From Streptomyces violaceoruber (GTDB lineage: Bacteria; Actinomycetota; Actinomycetes; Streptomycetales; Streptomycetaceae), in NCBI GenBank assembly GCA_000720805.1, contig JODI01000021.1, positions 50,603 to 114,602 on the forward strand: a DNA stretch of 64,000 nucleotides, given 5' to 3'. Under the pieces are notes generated by a model. The model made no database searches, was not told where the DNA came from, and saw nothing but the letters and a program-made list of their open reading frames with translations. Shown one piece after another: positions 58,848 to 64,000 of this stretch (position 1 is the stretch's first letter; every line of letters starts with the position of its first letter). The position numbers and the translations under genes were made by a program.

Positions 58848-59995
58848 CAGACGACCCCCTTGGGTTCCCTGGGCAGGCCGAGCACCCGCTCGGCGATGAT
58901 CGTGCGCTGAACCTGGTCCGAGCCGCCGTAGATGGTGTCGGCCCGGGAGAAGAGGAACAGGTGCTGCAGCGCGTCGAGTTCGTACGGCTCCGCAGCCGAC
59001 CAGCGCCGAGGCCCCACGGTCGCCTCCGCGCCCCGCACCAGCATCGCCAGCTCCCCCAGCCGCTGATGCCACCCGCCCCACAGCAGCTTGGCCACGCTGG
59101 GCGCACCCGCGTCCCTCGAACGCCCGAGAGTCCGCAGGGCGTTCCACCGCATCACCCGCAGCTCGGCCCACTGACGTACAAGCCGTTCCCGTACGACGGG
59201 ATCGGCGACCGCCCCCGTCGCCACGGCCGCCCGGACCACCCGCCCCAACTCCTGGGCGAACCCGACCTGCTGGGCCAGCGTGGAGACCCCCCGCTCGAAC
59301 CCGAGCAGACTCATCGCGACCTTCCAGCCCCCGCCCTCGCCCCCGACGACGTGCTCCGCACGCGCGCGTGCCCCGTCGAAGAAGACCTCGTTGAACTCGC
59401 TCGTCCCGGTCAACTGCCGGATGGGCCGCACCTCTATGCGCCCCGGCTGGTCCATGGGAACGAGAAGGAGGCTCAGCCCGTGATGCCGGTGCGAGCCCGC
59501 CTCGGTCCGCGCGAGCACGAAACACCAGTCCGCCTCATGGGCCAGCGAGGTCCAGATCTTCTGCCCCGTGACCCGGTACTCCGCCCCCTCCCGCTCGGCC
59601 GCGGTCCGGACACCGGCCAGGTCCGACCCGGCGCCCGGTTCGCTGTACCCCTGACACCACAGTTCCTCCCCGGCGGCGATGGCCGGCAGAAAGCGCGCCT
59701 TCTGCTCCTCGGTGCCGTGCGCGAGCAGGGTCGGCGCAAGCAGGTTCTCCCCGATGTGCCCGGACCGCGCGGGGGCGCCCGACGACGCGTACTCCTCCGC
59801 CCAGGCGACCTGTTGGGTGAGGGTGGCGGTCCGGTTGCCGTACCCGTCCCGAGCCCACCCGATCCCGATCCAACCGGCTTTGCCGAGGGTGCGTTCCCAG
59901 GTACGGCGGTCGTGTGTGCCATCGGCGTGCGCGACGAGCCACGCCCTGGCTTCGGCCCGGAACGCCTCATCACCGGCGGTGAATCCAAAGTCCAC
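58847..59995 (-). CDS. Acyl-CoA dehydrogenase
   Basis: 382 aa. LWCQGYSEPGAGSDLAGVRT and YRVTGQKIWTSLAHEADWCF are the FAD and acyl-pocket signatures. The C-terminal end IYGGSDQVQRTIIAERVLGL matches the family, though the usual IYEGT catalytic-region Glu reads IYGGS. This substitution is common in the FadE subfamily that acts on steroid or branched substrates as heterotetramers. It sits between an SDR and an alcohol dehydrogenase; the 155-bp gap to the SDR contains a dispersed repeat (60032-60094). Confidence 0.9.
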   Translation of the reverse strand: MDFGFTAGDEAFRAEARAWLVAHADGTHDRRTWERTLGKAGWIGIGWARDGYGNRTATLTQQVAWAEEYASSGAPARSGHIGENLLAPTLLAHGTEEQKARFLPAIAAGEELWCQGYSEPGAGSDLAGVRTAAEREGAEYRVTGQKIWTSLAHEADWCFVLARTEAGSHRHHGLSLLLVPMDQPGRIEVRPIRQLTGTSEFNEVFFDGARARAEHVVGGEGGGWKVAMSLLGFERGVSTLAQQVGFAQELGRVVRAAVATGAVADPVVRERLVRQWAELRVMRWNALRTLGRSRDAGAPSVAKLLWGGWHQRLGELAMLVRGAEATVGPRRWSAAEPYELDALQHLFLFSRADTIYGGSDQVQRTIIAERVLGLPREPKGVV

Positions 59996-60031
59996 GAGGT
60001 CCTCCTGTTGACACCGGACGCGTCCAACACC

Positions 60032-60094
60032 CCCAGGGGCGCGGGGCTGTATTCACATGCGGCTCGGCCGCCTGGGCGCGACCAGCCACAACGC
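60032..60094 (+). repeat. Dispersed intergenic repeat, copy B
   Basis: It begins CCCAGGGGCGCGGGGCTGTA and ends GCGCGACCAGCCACAACGC, and matches the reverse complement of 15091-15153 at roughly 85 percent over 63 bp. It is followed by five GCACCC units (60099-60128). It lies inside the SDR-ACAD operon. Confidence 0.75.
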
Positions 60095-60150
60095 AGCCGC
60101 ACCCGCACCCGCACCCGCACCCGCACCCGCCGTACGACAGCCGCCCCGAG

Positions 60151-61068
60151 CTACTGGGCGTTCGGCCGCGATCCCTCCCGCGCCGCCTTCTCCATCCCCT
60201 CCAACCGCGACAGCATCGGCATCGGATCCACCCCCACCGACCCGGGCAGGAACTCCGCGATCCGCTCCGGCGTCCAGCCGCCCCCCTCCGCGTAAGCCGA
60301 ACGCAGTTCCCGCGGCTGTGCCCACACCGCGATCTTCGGCCCCGCGACCGTGTACACCTGCCCCGTGATCTGCTGCTCCCGAGCCCGCTCCGACAGCAGA
60401 TACACGACGAGAGCGGCCACGTCCTCCGGCTCCCCGATCTCCGCCAGCTCCATGGGAACGTTCGCCGACATCCGCGTACGCGCCACCGGCGCCACCGCGT
60501 TGGCGCTCACCCCGTACTTGTGCAGCCCCAGCGCCGCACTGCGCACGAGCGAGATGATCCCGCCCTTCGCCGCGCTGTAGTTGGCCTGGGACACGGACCC
60601 CTGGTGGTTTCCGCTGGTGAACCCGATCAGGGTGCCCCCGCGCTGTCGCCGCATCACCGCCGACGCCGCCCGGAACACCGTGAACGTGCCCTTGAGGTGG
60701 GTCGCCACGACGGGATCCCATTCCTCCTCGGACATGTTGAACAGCATCCGCTCACGCAGGATCCCGGCCACGCACACGACCCCGTCGAGTCGCCCGTACG
60801 ACGACAGCGCCACGTCCACGATCCGCTGACCGCCCGCCATGGTCGACACGTCGTCGGCCACCGCGACCGCGTCCCCTCCCGCCGCCTCGATCTCCTTGAC
60901 CACGGCCTCGGCCACCGAGCTGGTCGGCGAGGCTCCGTCGACGGAGACCCCGTAGTCGTTGACGACGACCCGCGCGCCCTCGGCGGCAGCCGCACGCGCC
61001 ACCGCCCGGCCGATGCCCCGCCCGGCGCCGGTCACGGCGACCACCTTGCCTGCCAAGAAGTTCCCCAC
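60151..61068 (-). CDS. Short-chain dehydrogenase, 17-beta-HSD4/IpdF-like
   Basis: 305 aa. The cofactor loop is VVAVTGAGRGIGRAVARAAA, the segment VVVNDYGVSVDGASPTSS (typically VVNDxGGxxDG in multifunctional beta-oxidation dehydrogenases) follows, and the active site is YSAAK preceded by IGFTSGNHQG. The C-terminal 50 residues (TVAGPKIAVWAQPRELRSA) extend beyond normal SDRs, as in IpdF-type 3-hydroxyacyl-CoA dehydrogenases. It heads its operon, with operator S13 22 bases upstream. Confidence 0.9.
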   Translation of the reverse strand: MGNFLAGKVVAVTGAGRGIGRAVARAAAAEGARVVVNDYGVSVDGASPTSSVAEAVVKEIEAAGGDAVAVADDVSTMAGGQRIVDVALSSYGRLDGVVCVAGILRERMLFNMSEEEWDPVVATHLKGTFTVFRAASAVMRRQRGGTLIGFTSGNHQGSVSQANYSAAKGGIISLVRSAALGLHKYGVSANAVAPVARTRMSANVPMELAEIGEPEDVAALVVYLLSERAREQQITGQVYTVAGPKIAVWAQPRELRSAYAEGGGWTPERIAEFLPGSVGVDPMPMLSRLEGMEKAAREGSRPNAQ

Positions 61069-61089
61069 GCCCGGCCCCTTCCCGCGGTT

Positions 61090-61106
61090 TCTGACGGTCC
61101 GTTAGA
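61090..61106. promoter_or_regulatory. Regulon operator S13
   Basis: TCTGACGGTCCGTTAGA, one mismatch in the right half, in the 83-bp divergent region between the SDR gene and the cyclase gene. Confidence 0.8.
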
Positions 61107-61151
61107 TTTTTGCCCTGTCGGACAGCCGGAGACAAGCCCCGGGGAGGACGG

Positions 61152-62087
61152 ATGTCGCAGCCGACGCTCCATCCCGCGTTCCACGACATCGCCAAGCGCG
61201 TGAACAACTGGGGCCGTTGGGGGGACGGCGACGAGATCGGCACCCTCAACCTGATCACCGACGAGGTGGTGCGCCGGGCGGCGGAGGAGGTCCGCACGGG
61301 CCGCCGCGTCCCCCTCGCGCTACCCCTGAGGCAGGACGGGGTGCAGACCGGGATGATGCCCGGCCGGGTCAACCCCCTGCACGCCATGGTGCAGATCAAC
61401 CAGGAGATCTTCGGCCCGGGAACGGTGGCGTGCAGCGACGACGCCGTGACCATGGGCCTCCAGGCAGCCACCCACTGGGACGCGCTCACCCACGTCTCGC
61501 ACTCGGGCCGCCTCTACAACGGCCGTCCGGCCGACACCATCACCGCGCACGGCGGCGCCGAGTTCAGCGGCATCGACAAGGCACGGCACATCGTCTCGCG
61601 CGGGGTGCTGCTCGACGTGGCCCGGGCGCACGGCAGAGACCGCCTCGACGGCTCGCACGCCGTCACGCCGGAGGACCTCGATGCCGCCGAGGAACTGGCC
61701 GGCACGCGCGTACGCGCCGGTGACATCGTGCTCGTACGGACCGGGCAGGTGCAGGTGTATCTGGCCGGCGACAAGGAGGCGTACGGCTATCCGTCGCCTG
61801 GACTGTCGATCCGTACCCCCGAGTGGTTCCACGCGCGCGATGTGGCCGCGGTCGCGAACGACACCCTCACCTTCGAGATCTTCCCGCCCGAGATCGAGGA
61901 CCTGTGGCTGCCCGTGCACGCGCTCGATCTGGTGGAAATGGGGATGATTCAGGGCCAGAACTGGAATCTCGAAAAGTTGTCCACAGCCTGTGGACAAACA
62001 GGCCGGTACGCGTTCCTGCTGTCGGCGATGCCCGAACCCTTCGTTGGCGCCACGGGCACGCCGGTGGCACCCGTCGCAATCCTCTGA
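61152..62087 (+). CDS. Cyclase/kynurenine-formamidase-family hydrolase
   Basis: 311 aa from ATG at 61152, with GGGGAGG 4-5 bases upstream. The family's metal-binding stretch appears as GLQAATHWDALTHVSHSGRL (usual HxGTHxDxPxH, here THWDALTH), followed by RHIVSRGVLLDVARAHGRDR, DIVLVRTGQVQVYL and the late VHALDLVEMGMIQGQNWNLE. Members hydrolyse N-formylkynurenine, cyclic amides or ring-cleavage lactones. It is divergent from the SDR operon with operator S13 between, so a ring-opening step in the regulon's pathway is a fair guess. Confidence 0.9.
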   Translation: MSQPTLHPAFHDIAKRVNNWGRWGDGDEIGTLNLITDEVVRRAAEEVRTGRRVPLALPLRQDGVQTGMMPGRVNPLHAMVQINQEIFGPGTVACSDDAVTMGLQAATHWDALTHVSHSGRLYNGRPADTITAHGGAEFSGIDKARHIVSRGVLLDVARAHGRDRLDGSHAVTPEDLDAAEELAGTRVRAGDIVLVRTGQVQVYLAGDKEAYGYPSPGLSIRTPEWFHARDVAAVANDTLTFEIFPPEIEDLWLPVHALDLVEMGMIQGQNWNLEKLSTACGQTGRYAFLLSAMPEPFVGATGTPVAPVAIL

Positions 62088-62459
62088 CAGCTGTCAGCCG
62101 TCGGCCGACAACCGAGGCCCGTCGGCCGGCGGTGCGCCGACGCCCGCCCCGAGCACGGCATCGCGCACCGCCGCCCCACTCCGGCGCTCCGGCCCCGGCT
62201 CCTCCGTCCCGACGGAACCGACGGAACCGACGCCGAATCACGACCCACACTCGGCAAGGGCCTCCGTCACCGAAGCCCTCGTCGTCCCCTCGCGGCGAAT
62301 CGCTGACCTCAAGCGTGATCAGACGGTGACTTGACGTCAACACCCGTTCGGGGATTTGTGACCTATGCGCTGTTCTCCGTGGGCGCGCACAGAAGCATGC
62401 CCCGGCGCACGGACGCGGCGCCGATCAAGGGCTACGGCGCTTCCTGCGACCGTGCAACC
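62088..62459. other. No gene seen; short degenerate repeats
   Basis: This 372-bp stretch has no credible coding frame in either direction. It contains two GACGGAACC units and several CCGTCGGCCG copies. Just over its start is CTGACAGCTGTCAG (62084-62097), a perfect 14-bp palindrome that overlaps the cyclase stop codon. Confidence 0.5.
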
Positions 62460-62981
62460 TCACACCGCCTCGTACGTCAGCCCCTCGTACGCCCGTCCTT
62501 CGTGCGCCGATCCCTCGTACGCCGGCCCCTCGCACGCCGACACTCCGCCGCCGCAGGCGGTCGCGGCGGGCCGGGACTGCGCGCACCGGTCGAGTTCGCA
62601 CCAGATACGCTTGCCGGCACCTTCGGCGCTCCAGCCCCAGCGGTCGGCGAGACCGTCGACGAGGGCGAGACCCCGGCCGCCCGTCTCGTCACCGTCGGCG
62701 CACCGCGGGACCGGGGCGCGGTCGCTGCGGTCGGCCACCTCGAGGCGGACGGTGGCCACCTCCGTCGCCGCGGGCGGCAGGGAGAGCCGCAGCACGGCCG
62801 GACAGCCGGTGTGCACCACGGCGTTGGTGACGAGTTCGGAGACGAGCAGGATCAGGGTTTCGGCGAGCGGCTCATCGGCCTCTATCCCGGACCCGGCGAG
62901 GCGCGAACGGGCCCAACTGCGGGCCCGCCCCACCTCCGCGGGGTCGGGTCGGATCTCCAGCTGCACTTGAAGCACCTGCAC
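62460..62981 (-). CDS. Anti-sigma-factor-type histidine-kinase-like ATPase
   Basis: 173 aa. The N-box LVSELVTNAVVHT and G-box DETGGRGLALVDGLADRWGW (with Gly-rich lid) are those of SpoIIAB/RsbW-related HATPase_c_2 proteins, numerous in Streptomyces as partners of anti-sigma antagonists and regulators. The last 35 residues are a degenerate repeat of YEG and HEG units and lie outside the domain. It stands alone, and no sigma factor gene is visible next to it. Confidence 0.85.
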   Translation of the reverse strand: MQVLQVQLEIRPDPAEVGRARSWARSRLAGSGIEADEPLAETLILLVSELVTNAVVHTGCPAVLRLSLPPAATEVATVRLEVADRSDRAPVPRCADGDETGGRGLALVDGLADRWGWSAEGAGKRIWCELDRCAQSRPAATACGGGVSACEGPAYEGSAHEGRAYEGLTYEAV

Positions 62982-63422
62982 CGCTCACACCATCCGAACC
63001 GGCGGACACATAGCCTCGCGCCTCACGAGGGCCACGATCGTAGCCATTTTTTGCATGACCAGAACAACAGCCAGAGTCAGGGTCACAGAACGTGATTCCC
63101 TTGTGGGACAGCATGGTTGACGTACAGTCACGCCAACAAGCGCTTCGGGCATATTCCAGCGTGAAGGAGTACCCGTGCGGCATACTGTGCGACGCTCGTC
63201 TCCAGGGGTCGAACAAGCAGGGGTAACACCGGCATGACTCGTGCTCGGGACCACTCGCATCCCACAGAAGGTACCGGAGCACGCGGCCGACTCCGGGACG
63301 TGACGAGTCACACCTAGGACACAACCCGATATCGACGCTCCGTGATCACGGGGTGCCACGATCCGCAACATCTCTCCCCATGGCTTCGGCGACACCCCAG
63401 TCCGGCAGCGCTCACGGCCCGT
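62982..63422. other. Intergenic stretch with two tiny overlapping frames
   Basis: No standard gene is visible in these 441 bases. An upstream region poor in GC (about 63045-63130) is followed by AAGGAG at 63164-63169, 5 bases before a GTG at 63175. The 20-codon frame from there, VRHTVRRSSPGVEQAGVTPA, ends in TGA at 63237. This overlaps an ATG (63234) opening a 27-codon frame to 63317. This could be a leader-peptide arrangement; I do not recognise it. Confidence 0.3.
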
Positions 63423-63946
63423 TCAGTCCACCAGCTCCGCCGCGAGAGCCTCCTCACTCTCCGTGACACCCCCGCCACGTTGTGCCCGCACCCAGGCCCG
63501 CTTGAGGTGCAGATGCACTTCGCTCTCCCAGGTGAACCCCATACCGCCGTGGACTTGGAGACAGTCCCGCGTGTTCCGCAGGGCAGCCTCGTCCGCGAGC
63601 AGCCGGGCCGCGGCGATGTCGGCCGGGCCGGCGGTGACGGCGGCCGCGTACACGGCCGGGCGGGCCACCTCCGTCCGCACGAGCATGTCGGCGCACAGGT
63701 GCTTGACCGCCTGGAAGGCCCCGATCGGCTGTCCGAACTGCTCCCGTGTCCGGGCGTGTTGCACAGCCAGTTCGCACACGCGTGCGGCAGTGCCCAGCTG
63801 TTCGGCGGCGGTGAGGAGGACGGCGACGGGGTTCGGGGCGGGGCTCCGGGCGGGGCCCGGGGAAGCGGACCCCGAGGACCGCCCCGAGGCTCCGGACACC
63901 CGATGCAGCGGCGTCAACGGATCCACCGACCGCACGGGTACAACCC
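63423..63946 (-). CDS. Acyl-CoA dehydrogenase, C-terminal part (truncated by sequence end)
   Basis: The minus-strand frame is open from 63946, where genomic sequence ends, and shows the C-terminal four-helix domain: HARTREQFGQPIGAFQAVKH, AARLLADEAALRNTRDCLQV and HGGMGFTWESEVHLHLKRAW. The pattern closely follows the ACAD at 40564 (REQFGRAIGSFQAVKH, HGGIGFTWEHEAHLYFKRA). It may be the missing partner subunit of a heterotetramer, but the N-terminal half is off-window. No operator is visible because the promoter is missing. Confidence 0.85.
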
Positions 63947-64000
63947 CTGTCTCTTATACACATCTGACGCTGCCGACGAATAGAGAGGTGTAGATCTCGG
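63947..64000. other. Illumina Nextera adapter sequence (not genomic)
   Basis: CTGTCTCTTATACACATCT (63947-63965) is the Tn5 mosaic end. It is followed by GACGCTGCCGACGA, the 8-base index ATAGAGAG (reverse complement CTCTCTAT, the S502 index as I remember it) and GTGTAGATCTCGG, the P5-side sequence. The order is exactly that of an untrimmed library end. Confidence 0.97.

Noticed and set aside
62084..62097. CTGACAGCTGTCAG palindrome after the cyclase gene
   Set aside because: The half-sites match the regulon operator, but the spacer is four bases instead of five and it overlaps a stop codon with no gene downstream on either strand, so it was not counted.
63964..63970. TCTGACG at the right end
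   Set aside because: It resembles an operator half-site but is part of the Nextera adapter.

Overview
This is high-GC actinobacterial DNA, almost certainly Streptomyces. The evidence is pervasive G/C third positions, GTG starts, 1-4 bp start/stop overlaps, and a recognisable afsK-kbpA / afsR-afsS locus. Flanking genes (D-Ala-D-Ala carboxypeptidase, fbiC) follow, from memory, the order of the S. coelicolor SCO4421-SCO4439 region. The last 54 bases (63947-64000) are Illumina Nextera adapter, so the genomic sequence really ends at 63946.

Layout. 1-5.7 kb: start of a GPP34-type gene, a carboxypeptidase with a huge acidic N-terminal extension, and a polytopic membrane protein. 5.7-12.4 kb: an orphan protein and an SDR sharing a divergent promoter, a sodium/solute symporter, an ADP-ribosylglycohydrolase with a duplicated fragment, a broken toxin-like gene, and two small membrane-associated proteins. 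12.4-18.6 kb: F420 biosynthesis (fbiC), an F420-type LLM oxidoreductase, a PHP-type metallohydrolase, a deazaflavin-dependent reductase and a small DUF gene. 18.7-26.2 kb: two minus-strand catabolic operons (amidohydrolase-LLM-SDR and LLM-deacylase-ALDH). 26.3-39.9 kb: afsR, afsS, then a block with an IS5 remnant, a YdcF protein, a FadD3-like ligase and an Ltp/DUF35/enoyl-CoA hydratase operon, then a secreted Ser-rich protein, afsK, kbpA and a TetR regulator. 40.1-62.1 kb: acyl-CoA dehydrogenases, a second Ltp-type thiolase and DUF35 protein, DoxX, flavoenzymes, an ADP-forming acyl-CoA ligase, hydratase, flavin reductase, SDR, alcohol dehydrogenase and cyclase, interspersed with housekeeping-type genes. 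62.4-63.9 kb: an anti-sigma-type ATPase and a truncated acyl-CoA dehydrogenase.

The main discovery is a regulon. A 17-bp palindrome, TCTGACG-N3-CGTCAGA, occurs 13 times between 6.6 and 61.1 kb. Every copy lies in an intergenic promoter region and sits upstream of acyl-CoA, flavin or F420 catabolic genes; none lies in the afs, fbiC or cell-wall genes. It does not resemble the KstR or KstR2 operators. The only TetR gene in the window, at 39269, has a degenerate copy over its own start codon and is the natural candidate regulator. The controlled genes (FadD3-like ligase, two Ltp-type thiolases, two DUF35 proteins, hydratases, ACADs, LLM/F420 enzymes, ring-cleavage-style amidohydrolases, HsaB-like reductase) look like a dispersed pathway degrading a polycyclic or isoprenoid-type acid via CoA thioesters. 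The substrate is unknown and classical steroid-ring genes are absent.

A second theme is repeat expansion. At least ten genes carry in-frame tandem-repeat tracts, mostly at protein termini, and one repeat tract is shared antiparallel by two converging genes (56331-56495).
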